A DNA stretch of 64,000 nucleotides, from contig NZ_DF967539.1 in the NCBI RefSeq assembly GCF_000971475.1, forward strand, positions 26,690-90,689. The letters are read 5' to 3'. Both the position numbers and the translations under genes were made by a program. The notes under the pieces were generated by a model, which worked only from the letters and a program-made list of their open reading frames with translations, had not been told where the DNA came from and did no database searches. This stretch comes from Sulfuricella sp. T08. GTDB taxonomy: Bacteria > Pseudomonadota > Gammaproteobacteria > Burkholderiales > Sulfuricellaceae. The stretch's first letter is position 1, and each line of letters opens with the position of its first letter. Positions 17,826 to 25,359 of the stretch are shown here, in pieces.

Positions 17826-18291
17826 TCGGGCCAACCGTCTCAGGTCCATTGGTCGGCTGTTTGGTGTAATCAGCCGGCTGGGGGATGGGGTGTTCTGGTA
17901 CGGCCTGATGCTGTTCCTGCTGCTGTGGGAAAAGGAAATGGCGGTGGTGCCGGTGATACACATGGCCGCTGCCGGCTTGGCCTGCGCCCTGCTCTACAAA
18001 TGGCTCAAGGCCAAAACCCTGCGACCGCGCCCCTTCGAATTCTATCGCGAGATCATTCTCAGCGTGCCGCCGCTCGACAAGTACAGTTTCCCCTCCGGCC
18101 ATACCCTGCACGCGGTAGCCTTCACGCTGGTGGCGCTGGGCTACTACCCTTCCCTTACCGTGGTGCTGGTGCCGTTCACTCTGCTGGTTGCCACTTCGCG
18201 CATGGTGCTCGGCCTCCACTACCCGAGCGACGTGCTGGCAGGTGCGGTGATCGGCGCACTGGTTGGCGGCGCCTCGTTCTGGCTGGTGTGA
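17755..18291 (+). CDS. PAP2-family phosphatase
   Basis: 178 residues from ATG 17755, preceded by GAAGGAGGG. All three acid-phosphatase motifs are present: KAKTLRPRPF (KX6RP), PSGHTLHAVAF (PSGH) and SRMVLGLHYPSDVLAG (SRX5HX3D), with several membrane helices. Likely substrate is a membrane lipid phosphate such as phosphatidate or undecaprenyl diphosphate. Its start lies 71 bp inside the glycosyltransferase gene, so translation is probably coupled. Confidence 0.88.
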   Translation: MESKTVSYLGQIQIWDLALCLRFNRANRLRSIGRLFGVISRLGDGVFWYGLMLFLLLWEKEMAVVPVIHMAAAGLACALLYKWLKAKTLRPRPFEFYREIILSVPPLDKYSFPSGHTLHAVAFTLVALGYYPSLTVVLVPFTLLVATSRMVLGLHYPSDVLAGAVIGALVGGASFWLV

Positions 18292-18389
18292 ACCAACGGT
18301 CACAGCCTGTCACATTCCGTGAAGTCAGGCCCGCCGCCATAGGGCGGTAAGCTGCTATAATCTGCCGGAATTCATTTTCGGAGTAACCC

Positions 18390-19328
18390 ATGCGCACGCT
18401 AATTTGTGGCTCTCTCGCCTACGACACCATCATGGTGTTTCACGACCATTTCAAGAACCACATCCTGCCCGAGCAGATCCATATTCTTAATGTCGCCTTC
18501 CTGGTGCCGGACATGCGGCGCGAGTATGGCGGTTGCGCCGGCAACATCGCCTACAACCTGGAGATGATCGGCGGCGAGCCGCAGATCATGGCGACCGTGG
18601 GCGACGATTTTCAGCCTTATGCGAAGCGGCTGGAGAAGCTTGGTCTGGCGCAGGAGCATGTGCGCAGCGTACCCGAAACCTTCACGGCACAGGCCTTCAT
18701 TACCACCGATCTGGCCGACAACCAGATCACCGCTTTTCACCCCGGTGCCATGAACTATTCTCATCACAACCATATTGGCGATGCGAAGAACGTCGGCCTG
18801 GGCATCGTCGCGCCGGACGGCCGGGAAGGCATGCTGCAGCATGCCCGCGAGTTTCATGAAGCGGGCATCCCGTTCGTGTTCGATCCCGGTCAGGGCCTGC
18901 CGATGTTTGGCGGCGAGGAGTTGCTGAACTTCGTCGAGCTGGCGGATTATGTCGCCCTCAACGACTACGAGGCGCAGCTATTGCAGGAGCGCACCGGGCA
19001 GAAAATCGACCAGCTGGCAAAACTTGTCAAGGCGCTGGTTGTCACAAGGGGTGGACAGGGCTCGGAGATTTATGCCGATGGTCAACGTCACGAAATCCCC
19101 TGCGTTAAAACAGAGGAGGTGGTCGATCCCACCGGCTGTGGCGATGCCTACCGAGCCGGCCTGTTGTACGGGATTGCTCGCGGCATGGACTGGCAGGTAA
19201 CCGGGCGGCTGGCTTCGCTGCTGGGCTCGGTCAAGATCGCTAGCCGCGGAGGACAGAACCATACGCTAGCACGCGAAGAGATTAATTCGCGTTTTAAGGA
19301 ACACTTTGGAATGAACCTTGAGGATTAA
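18390..19328 (+). CDS. PfkB-family carbohydrate kinase
   Basis: 312 residues of the ribokinase fold. N-terminal signature REYGGCAGNIAYNLEMIGG and the C-terminal ATP/anion-hole signature VVDPTGCGDAYRAG (catalytic Asp in the GCGD segment, where most relatives read GAGD). The substrate is a sugar or nucleoside and cannot be fixed from sequence; adenosine-kinase-like members look similar. TATAAT at 18356-18361 is a candidate -10 element 29 bp before the start. A lipoprotein gene follows after 3 bp. Confidence 0.85.
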   Translation: MRTLICGSLAYDTIMVFHDHFKNHILPEQIHILNVAFLVPDMRREYGGCAGNIAYNLEMIGGEPQIMATVGDDFQPYAKRLEKLGLAQEHVRSVPETFTAQAFITTDLADNQITAFHPGAMNYSHHNHIGDAKNVGLGIVAPDGREGMLQHAREFHEAGIPFVFDPGQGLPMFGGEELLNFVELADYVALNDYEAQLLQERTGQKIDQLAKLVKALVVTRGGQGSEIYADGQRHEIPCVKTEEVVDPTGCGDAYRAGLLYGIARGMDWQVTGRLASLLGSVKIASRGGQNHTLAREEINSRFKEHFGMNLED

Positions 19329-19331
19329 ACA

Positions 19332-19793
19332 ATGAATACCAGACTGATGAAATTGATTGTGGTTGCGGTGGCATCTGTTGCGGTGCTCGGTGGCTGTGCA
19401 TCGAGCATGTCGGGCGGGGCTTATAGTCGCGGGCAGGCGCGTCAGGTGCAGGAAGTCCAAATGGGTGTGGTCGAAAGCGTGCGTACCGTCAAGATCGAGG
19501 GTACCCAAAGCCCGGTCGGAACCGGTGCGGGTGCGGTGATCGGCGGCATCGCCGGCAGCAATGTCGGGCAGGGCAAGGGCAGCACCGTTGGCACAATACT
19601 GGGCGCCGTGGCCGGTGGCGTGGCTGGCTCCATGATCGAAGAGGGCGTGATGAGCAAGGCTGGCCTGGAAATTACCGTCAAGCTGGACAATGGCCGCATG
19701 ATCGCCGTCACCCAGGAAGCCGACGAGCAGTTCAGGGTCGGCGAGCGGGTACGGGTATTGTCTGGCGGCGGCGTCACGCGCGTCACCCACTGA
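19332..19793 (+). CDS. SlyB-type outer-membrane lipoprotein with glycine zipper
   Basis: 153 residues. Lipoprotein signal with lipobox VLGGC (Cys22). The central segment has two small-residue-rich helices (GTGAGAVIGGIAGSNVGQGK and GTILGAVAGGVAGSMIE), the glycine-zipper 2TM pattern, and the C-terminal part reads ITVKLDNGRMIAVTQEAD as in SlyB/Pcp proteins. The role is envelope integrity; SlyB is often PhoP- or stress-controlled. A CAGCCC/GGGCTG hairpin lies just downstream (19802-19817). Confidence 0.88.
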   Translation: MNTRLMKLIVVAVASVAVLGGCASSMSGGAYSRGQARQVQEVQMGVVESVRTVKIEGTQSPVGTGAGAVIGGIAGSNVGQGKGSTVGTILGAVAGGVAGSMIEEGVMSKAGLEITVKLDNGRMIAVTQEADEQFRVGERVRVLSGGGVTRVTH

Positions 19794-19828
19794 CAACGTT
19801 CCAGCCCGTCAGGGCTGTCGTCATATAA

Positions 19829-19846
19829 ATGTCATTCTGCTGACAT
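19829..19846 (+). promoter_or_regulatory. Perfect dyad ATGTCA-N6-TGACAT upstream of olsB
   Basis: ATGTCA (19829-19834) and TGACAT (19841-19846) are perfect inverted 6-mers separated by TTCTGC, about 60 bp upstream of the olsB start. This is a shape expected for a dimeric regulator. CTGTCGT lies just upstream, but the spacing does not match a proper PhoB site. Confidence 0.35.
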
Positions 19847-19905
19847 TTTGCCGTAACACGCCTGGCTTATTGTTCCTCCATCCATCAAACGGACAGGAGG
19901 AAAAA

Positions 19906-20673
19906 ATGCAACTACAACAGGCACAAACGCCAGGCAGCGCGGTATCAAAGAAGCTTTTTGTATCTTACGCAAAGTCAACGGACGAGGTGAAAGCGGCGCA
20001 ACGCCTACGCTACCGGGTGTTTGCAGAGGAAATGGGGGCGCGCCTGTCGGGCAGCGAGGCTGGGCTGGATCAGGATATTTTTGATCCATTTTGCGAGCAC
20101 CTTCTGGTGCGCGATGGTGATACCGGTGAAGTGGTCGGCACCTATCGCATTCTACCGCCGGATCGGGCCAAGAAAATTGGCGGGCTCTATTCGGCCAGCG
20201 AGTTCGATCTTACTCGTCTGTTGCACCTTTCCCCCAGCATGGTGGAGGTGGGGCGCTCCTGCGTACATCCTGATTACCGCAATGGCGCAACCATCAGCCT
20301 GCTTTGGTCTGGGCTGGCGAAGTACATGCTTAACCACGGCTATGAATACCTGATGGGTTGTGCCAGCGTCAGCATGGCTGATGGTGGACACGCCGCCGCC
20401 AGCCTTTATAATAATCTCAGAGTCGATAACATGAGCCCCATCGAGTGGCGCGTTTTCCCGCGTTGCGCACTGCCCCTGGACAAACTCACTCGCGAGTCTT
20501 CCGAGTCTGCTTCTCTTCCCCCGCTGCTCAAGGGGTACTTGCAAGCAGGCGCTTACATTTGCGGTGATCCCGCCTGGGATCCCGATTTCAATACTGCGGA
20601 CTTTCTGGTGCTGTTGCCCATGTCCAAGGTGAACAGGCGATATGCACGACACTTTATGGGGGCAGCCGCCTAA
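19906..20673 (+). CDS. olsB: OlsB-like ornithine N-acyltransferase (GNAT/hemolysin family)
   Basis: 255 residues from ATG 19906 (GGACAGGAGGAAAAA upstream). The N-terminal block LRYRVFAEEMGARL, DPFCEHLLVRDGDTGEVVGTYRIL and MVEVGRSCVHPDYRNGATI are hallmarks of OlsB, which links a 3-hydroxy fatty acid from ACP to ornithine. Its product, lyso-ornithine lipid, is completed by OlsA. The next gene is an OlsA-type acyltransferase overlapping by 32 bp, which supports ornithine lipid as the product. Ornithine lipids are phosphorus-free and commonly made under phosphate limitation. Confidence 0.85.
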   Translation: MQLQQAQTPGSAVSKKLFVSYAKSTDEVKAAQRLRYRVFAEEMGARLSGSEAGLDQDIFDPFCEHLLVRDGDTGEVVGTYRILPPDRAKKIGGLYSASEFDLTRLLHLSPSMVEVGRSCVHPDYRNGATISLLWSGLAKYMLNHGYEYLMGCASVSMADGGHAAASLYNNLRVDNMSPIEWRVFPRCALPLDKLTRESSESASLPPLLKGYLQAGAYICGDPAWDPDFNTADFLVLLPMSKVNRRYARHFMGAAA

Positions 20674-21475
20674 TCGGAGCAACGGATTACTGATCCGCAA
20701 CTGGCGGCTGGTCCGGCTTGTCCTTCATCTGCTGGTGGGAGTGATCAAGGCAGCGCTGCTGCTTCCCCTGGTTGGCCGGGCTCGGCGCATTGAGTTGATC
20801 CGCCGCTGGTCGGTGCGCGTGCTCGCCATTCTCAATGTCAGGCTCAGCGTCAGGGGCGAGGTGCCGGACATTTCGTCGGCAGGCGTGATGTTCGTCGCCA
20901 ACCATATTTCATGGCTGGATATTTACCTGCTGGATGCGGTATGCCCGGTGCGTTTCGTTTCCAAGGCCGAGGTGCGCGCCTGGCCAGTGATCGGCTGGCT
21001 GGCGGTTAAGATTGGAACCCTGTTCATCGAAAGAACGCGGCGCCATGACACTGCGCGCGCCGGGCGTGAAGTGGTCGACGCCCTCAGGCAGGGGGATTGC
21101 GTGGCGGTGTTTCCTGAAGGCACCACCAGCAAAGGCACCCTGCTGCGGCCGTTTCATGCCTCCCTGCTGCAATCGGCAATCAACAGCGGATCCCCGCTCT
21201 GGCCGGTGGCGATCCGCTACGTGCATCGCGACGGTACGGCAAATTTATCTCCGGCCTATGTGGACGACATGAGCTTCGCCGACTCCCTGTTCAGAATATT
21301 GAATGAGCCGGAACTGGTGGCGGAGATTGCCTATCTTGAGCTGCTGCCGGTTCAGGGGCGCAGCCGGCGCGAACTCGCCGCTTTGGCAGAGCAGGCTATT
21401 GCCAATGCGTTGAGCTTGACAGCGCCTTGCAGGAAATCTGATAAACCTGTCGATCCTCCAGCCGCACTGCCGTAA
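20642..21475 (+). CDS. olsA: OlsA-like 1-acyl-sn-glycerol-3-phosphate/lyso-ornithine-lipid O-acyltransferase
   Basis: 277 residues of the PlsC family with the HX4D motif NHISWLD (His88, Asp93), KAEVRAWPVIGWLA, and FPEGTTSKG. A hydrophobic helix near the N-terminus anchors it to the inner membrane. In this position, overlapping olsB by 32 bp, it probably adds the second acyl chain to lyso-ornithine lipid; a phosphatidate-making role is also possible. Its last 80 bp overlap the convergent apaH gene. Confidence 0.85.
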   Translation: MHDTLWGQPPNRSNGLLIRNWRLVRLVLHLLVGVIKAALLLPLVGRARRIELIRRWSVRVLAILNVRLSVRGEVPDISSAGVMFVANHISWLDIYLLDAVCPVRFVSKAEVRAWPVIGWLAVKIGTLFIERTRRHDTARAGREVVDALRQGDCVAVFPEGTTSKGTLLRPFHASLLQSAINSGSPLWPVAIRYVHRDGTANLSPAYVDDMSFADSLFRILNEPELVAEIAYLELLPVQGRSRRELAALAEQAIANALSLTAPCRKSDKPVDPPAALP

Positions 21476-22223
21476 GGTCTCCTCCCCACAAACAGCCGGT
21501 ATCCAGCGCCATCAGATTACTGCGCACCTGCAGCCCCAGCGCCGACCAGTGGCCGAAAATAATTGTGGCATCAGCGCTTTTCCGGTTGGGGGCTTCATAC
21601 CAGGGTAGATGGCCCGCCGGGAAGATCTCCGGCGGCCCCTTGTGGTCGAATTCCATTTCCCCTGCAGGAGTACAGAAGCGCAACCGCGTCATCGCGTTGG
21701 TGATCATGCGCAGCCGCGCCATTCCGCGCAGGTCCTTGCTCCAGGCTTTGGGCTCGTTGCCATACATGTGCGCGAAAAAATCGAGGTAATGCTTGCCGCG
21801 CAGTTCCTGTTCAACTTCATGAGCCAGAGAGGAGGATTTCTTCACCGACCATTGCGGCAGCAGGCCGGCATGTACCAGCGCGTAGTCACCTTCGGCGTAA
21901 AACAGGTGCTGGTGGCGCAGCCAGTCGAGCAGCTCGGTACGGTCGGGCGCCTCCAGCACTTGAGCAATCGTATCCTTGCGATGCGGTTTGACGAAGCCGT
22001 AGGCGACCGCCAGCAGGTGCAGATCATGGTTGCCGAGTACCACCACTGCCTTGTCGCCCAGTGCTTTTGCCCAGCGTAGCACCGCCAGCGAATCCGGCCC
22101 GCGGTTAACCAGGTCGCCCACCAGCCACAGCCGGTCGCGCGCGGGATCGAAGTCGATTTTTTGCAGCAGTAGCTGCAGCGCCTGAAAGCAGCCTTGAATG
22201 TCGCCGATGGCGTAAGTGGCCAT
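21396..22223 (-). CDS. apaH: Symmetrical bis(5'-nucleosyl)-tetraphosphatase
   Basis: 275 residues from ATG 22223, where the family N-terminus ATYAIGDIQGCFQAL starts. Metallophosphatase motifs GDIQG, GDLVNRGPDS and GNHDLH are intact. It splits Ap4A to two ADP. Transcribed towards olsA with an 80-bp tail overlap, and divergent from rep with a 114-bp gap. Confidence 0.95.
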   Translation of the reverse strand: MATYAIGDIQGCFQALQLLLQKIDFDPARDRLWLVGDLVNRGPDSLAVLRWAKALGDKAVVVLGNHDLHLLAVAYGFVKPHRKDTIAQVLEAPDRTELLDWLRHQHLFYAEGDYALVHAGLLPQWSVKKSSSLAHEVEQELRGKHYLDFFAHMYGNEPKAWSKDLRGMARLRMITNAMTRLRFCTPAGEMEFDHKGPPEIFPAGHLPWYEAPNRKSADATIIFGHWSALGLQVRSNLMALDTGCLWGGDLTAVRLEDRQVYQISCKALSSSTHWQ

Positions 22224-22337
22224 ATATAAAGTAATGGGTGATGGGTGATAAGTGAGGGCTATTTTACAGAGGTCGCTTTCCCTCATGTGATAAAATCGGT
22301 GTCCGCGCTACTCAAGGCACTCAGCACTCCTCATTCA

Positions 22338-24323
22338 ATGTTGTCCCATCTCAATGCCCCGCAGCGCGAAGCGGTGAAATATCTCGACGGTCCGCTGCTG
22401 GTGCTGGCCGGCGCAGGCAGCGGCAAGACCCGCGTGATTACTCACAAGATCGCCTACCTGATCGAGGAATGCGGCTTTTCACCTGCCCATATCGCCGCCA
22501 TCACCTTCACCAACAAGGCGGCGCGCGAGATGTCCGAGCGCGCGGCCAAGCTGTTGCAGGGCAAGCCCAGTCGGGGGCTGACCGTCACCACTTTCCATTC
22601 GCTGGGGATGCAGATATTGCGCAAGGATGCCGCGCACCTCGGCTACAAGCCGCGCTTCTCGATATTCGATGCCGCCGATGCGGCCCAGATACTCAGCGAC
22701 ATCATCAAGACCACAGACAAGGGCGAGATACGGAGCGTGCAGCAGCGCATCTCGCTGTGGAAAAACTCGCTGATCTCGCCCGACCTGGCGCTGAAGCAGT
22801 CCGAGAACGACCTCGAACAGCATGCTGCAAAAACCTATTTGGCCTACCAGGACACCTTGCGTGCCTACCAGGCGGTGGATTTCGACGACCTCATCCGCCT
22901 GCCGGTAGAGCTGTTCAGCACGGTTCCCGAAGCCCTGGAAAAATGGCGCAACAAGCTGCGCTACCTGCTGATCGACGAGTACCAGGACACCAACGGCTGC
23001 CAGTACCAGCTGCTACGGCAGTTGACCGGCAGCGGAGGCGCCTTCACTGCGGTGGGCGACGACGACCAGGCAATCTACGGCTGGCGCGGCGCGGACATCA
23101 AGAACCTGCATATCCTGCGCGAGGACAATGAGCATCTGCACGTAGTCAAGCTGGAACAGAACTACCGTTCCACCATCCGCATCCTGCGCGTTGCCAACAG
23201 CCTGATCGCCAACAACACCAAGCTGTTCGAGAAGAAGCTGTGGAGCGACCTCGGCCTGGGCGACCCGATCAACGTGCTGGCCGCCAAGGACGAAGAACAC
23301 GAGGCGGAAAGCGTGGTGATGCGGATGCTGGCGCACAAGTTCGAGCATCGCACCCGCTTCGCCGATTACGCCATCCTGTATCGCGGCAACCATCAGGCGC
23401 GGGTGTTCGAGCAGCAGTTGCGCAACGAGCGCATCCCTTACCAGTTGAGCGGCGGCAGCTCGTTTTTCGATAAGGCCGAGATCAAGGATGTGACTGCCTA
23501 CTTGCGCCTGTTGGCCAATAGCGACGACGACCCCGCCTTCATCCGCGCCGTCACCACGCCAAAAAAAGGCATCGGCACGCAAACCCTGGAAAAGCTCGGC
23601 AACTACGCCGCGCAACGCAACCAGAGCCTGTTCGCCGCCGCCTTCGAGGCCGGGGCGGAAAACCAGCTCGGCACCAAGCAGTACCATGCCCTGATGGAGT
23701 TCTGTCAGTTCATCAACAACCTGCAATTTCGCGCCGAACGGGAATCCGCCGCCACCATCATCGAGGATTTGCTCAAGGCGATCGGCTACGAGACGCACCT
23801 GTTCGACAGCGAAGAGCCGCGCGCGGCGGAAAGCAAATGGAACAACGTGCGGGAATTCGTCGCCTGGCTATCGAAGAAGGGCGAGGAGGACGGCAAGAAC
23901 ATCATCGAACTGACCCAGACCATCGCCCTGATCAACATCCTGGATAACCGCGACAGCCAGGATCTGGATGCGGTGCGCCTGTCCACCCTGCATGCGGCGA
24001 AGGGGCTGGAGTATCCCCACGTATTCCTGGTCGGCGTGGAGGACGGCATCCTGCCGCACCGCGAATGCATCGACAACGGGCTGGTGGAGGAAGAGCGCCG
24101 GCTGATGTACGTCGGTATCACCCGCGCCCAGCGAGGTCTGACCCTGAGCTACTGTTCGAAGCGCAAGCGCGGCCGCGAATGGCAGGCCTGCGAGCCAAGC
24201 CGCTTCATCGCTGAACTGGCGCAGGACGACTTGCGCATCAGCGGACGGGAAAGCACTCCGGAAGTGCAGAAATCAGAAGGCACAGCGCGGCTGGCACAGT
24301 TGAAGGCGATGTTGAAAAAATAA
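22338..24323 (+). CDS. rep: ATP-dependent DNA helicase Rep
   Basis: 661 residues, normal for Rep. Start at ATG 22338, where LSHLNAPQREAVKYLDGPLL begins; there is no strong Shine-Dalgarno sequence. UvrD/Rep superfamily I motifs: Walker A GAGSGKTRVI, Walker B DEYQDTN, GDDDQAIYGWRGA, LEQNYRS and a C-terminal STLHAAKGLEYPHVFLVG. 3'-5' helicase that clears protein roadblocks ahead of replication forks. Followed by a clean terminator. Confidence 0.95.
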   Translation: MLSHLNAPQREAVKYLDGPLLVLAGAGSGKTRVITHKIAYLIEECGFSPAHIAAITFTNKAAREMSERAAKLLQGKPSRGLTVTTFHSLGMQILRKDAAHLGYKPRFSIFDAADAAQILSDIIKTTDKGEIRSVQQRISLWKNSLISPDLALKQSENDLEQHAAKTYLAYQDTLRAYQAVDFDDLIRLPVELFSTVPEALEKWRNKLRYLLIDEYQDTNGCQYQLLRQLTGSGGAFTAVGDDDQAIYGWRGADIKNLHILREDNEHLHVVKLEQNYRSTIRILRVANSLIANNTKLFEKKLWSDLGLGDPINVLAAKDEEHEAESVVMRMLAHKFEHRTRFADYAILYRGNHQARVFEQQLRNERIPYQLSGGSSFFDKAEIKDVTAYLRLLANSDDDPAFIRAVTTPKKGIGTQTLEKLGNYAAQRNQSLFAAAFEAGAENQLGTKQYHALMEFCQFINNLQFRAERESAATIIEDLLKAIGYETHLFDSEEPRAAESKWNNVREFVAWLSKKGEEDGKNIIELTQTIALINILDNRDSQDLDAVRLSTLHAAKGLEYPHVFLVGVEDGILPHRECIDNGLVEEERRLMYVGITRAQRGLTLSYCSKRKRGREWQACEPSRFIAELAQDDLRISGRESTPEVQKSEGTARLAQLKAMLKK

Positions 24324-24352
24324 GGGCGGCTAAAAAGCCGCCCTTATTTTGA
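24320..24352 (+). terminator. Intrinsic terminator after rep
   Basis: AATAAGGGCGGCT and AGCCGCCCTTATT form a perfect hairpin over a short A-rich loop, followed by TT. Both flanks are A/T-rich, so it may work in both directions. Confidence 0.85.
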
Positions 24353-24388
24353 ATTCATTTTAATCTACCGATCAACACCCTATTCATT

Positions 24389-24424
24389 CCCTCTCCCCGA
24401 CGGGGGAGAGGGCCAGGGTGAGGA
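24389..24424. repeat. Dispersed hairpin repeat, family 1, copy 3 (reverse orientation)
   Basis: CCCTCTCCCCGACGGGGGAGAGG followed by CCAGGGTGAGG; this matches the reverse complement of the core of the 3082-3143 copy. It lies between the rep terminator and the stop codon of the cytochrome gene. Confidence 0.65.
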
Positions 24425-24428
24425 GGAT

Positions 24429-24914
24429 TTACTTCGCCATCCCAATCAAGTGTTCCACCGCCGCCTTCACTTCAGCGTCGGACAGAGCCGGGTTGCCACC
24501 TTTGGCAGGCATCGCACCGGATTTGCCGGTGAAACCGCCGATGGCATGCTTGAATAGAGTTTCCTTGCCTTGCGCAATGCGTGGGCCCCAGGCGCCCTTG
24601 TCGCCAGCCTTCGGCGCGCCCGCGGCGCCAGTACCGTGGCAAGCCTGACAGAGGCCTTCATAGACTTTCTTGCCGTCCACCACGCCGCCAGTATCAGGCT
24701 TGGCTTCGCCGATGGCGACTTCACCCACTGGTTTCAGCCGCTTGGCAATTTCTTCCGCCGCTGCCTTGGTGTCTTCAACGTCAACGTGAGTGGCCATGAT
24801 GCCCATAACCAGTTTGAAAATCAGGAACGCAACAATCAGTACCGGGATCAACGCGCCTACCAGGGCGATCAGGAATTGCGTAACTGTGGTTTTTTCCATT
24901 TCGTGGCCACTCAT
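24429..24914 (-). CDS. Membrane-anchored monoheme cytochrome c (c5-like)
   Basis: 161 residues from ATG 24914. One transmembrane helix (FLIALVGALIPVLIVAFLIFKLV, about 14-36) anchors a periplasmic domain. The heme site is CQACH (Cys89, Cys92, His93) in VYEGLCQACHGTGAAGAPK, with GAMPAKGGNPALSDAEV downstream giving the distal Met, the cytochrome c5/CycB pattern. Likely an electron carrier between a quinol-oxidising complex and a terminal oxidase. Confidence 0.88.
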   Translation of the reverse strand: MSGHEMEKTTVTQFLIALVGALIPVLIVAFLIFKLVMGIMATHVDVEDTKAAAEEIAKRLKPVGEVAIGEAKPDTGGVVDGKKVYEGLCQACHGTGAAGAPKAGDKGAWGPRIAQGKETLFKHAIGGFTGKSGAMPAKGGNPALSDAEVKAAVEHLIGMAK

Positions 24915-25040
24915 GGGGAAATCCTTGTCTAGTGTAATGTCTAAAACCCGCAATTATAACGGTAATTTAGTCAACTGCAAAAGCCCGGCATGGACGTTGC
25001 CATAAAAAACCGCTATGATTTGCGCCTGATTTTCCCAAAT

Positions 25041-25117
25041 GCGCCCGTAGCTCAGCTGGATAGAGTATTGGTTTCCGAAGCCAAGGGTCGCGCGTTCGAA
25101 TCGCGCCGGGCGCACCA
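25041..25117 (+). tRNA. tRNA-Arg (anticodon CCG)
   Basis: 77 nt including an encoded CCA. Acceptor GCGCCCG pairs with CGGGCGC; D arm GCTCAGCTGGATAGAGT; anticodon stem TTGGT/GCCAA with loop TTCCGAA (anticodon CCG, reading CGG); T arm GCGCG TTCGAAT CGCGC. Followed at once by a strong terminator. Confidence 0.97.
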
Positions 25118-25125
25118 GATTCAAG

Positions 25126-25155
25126 AAGGGCTTACAGTGCTGTAAGCCCTTTTTT
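25126..25155 (+). terminator. Intrinsic terminator of tRNA-Arg
   Basis: AAGGGCTTACAG and CTGTAAGCCCTT form a 12-bp perfect stem followed by a T tract, 8 bp behind the tRNA CCA end. The next 200 bp up to 25359 show no gene. Confidence 0.9.
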
Positions 25156-25359
25156 CATTTTTGCCGCAGCCTGATCGAAGGCGGTGTGATTGCCATGGAA
25201 ATCGGGCCTGTCCAGACTTCATTCCAATCTGACCCGCTACGGGCGCGCGGCAAGTTCGCTTGTGGCAAGCAAAAAAGACCTCCATGTGCTGGAATTCTTT
25301 TGATAAGAGTGTTCCCGTAGCCATCATGTTACATGAACGGGGGTGCAGAAAAGTTAAGG

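Noticed and set aside
18297..18313. Second Pho box before the PfkB kinase gene
   Set aside because: CGGTCAC and CTGTCAC are 10 bp apart, not 11, and sit more than 40 bp before the only good -10 element.
19815..19860. Pho box upstream of olsB
   Set aside because: CTGTCGT and ATGTCAT are present but 14 bp apart rather than 11, and no second unit fits; only the ATGTCA/TGACAT dyad was kept.
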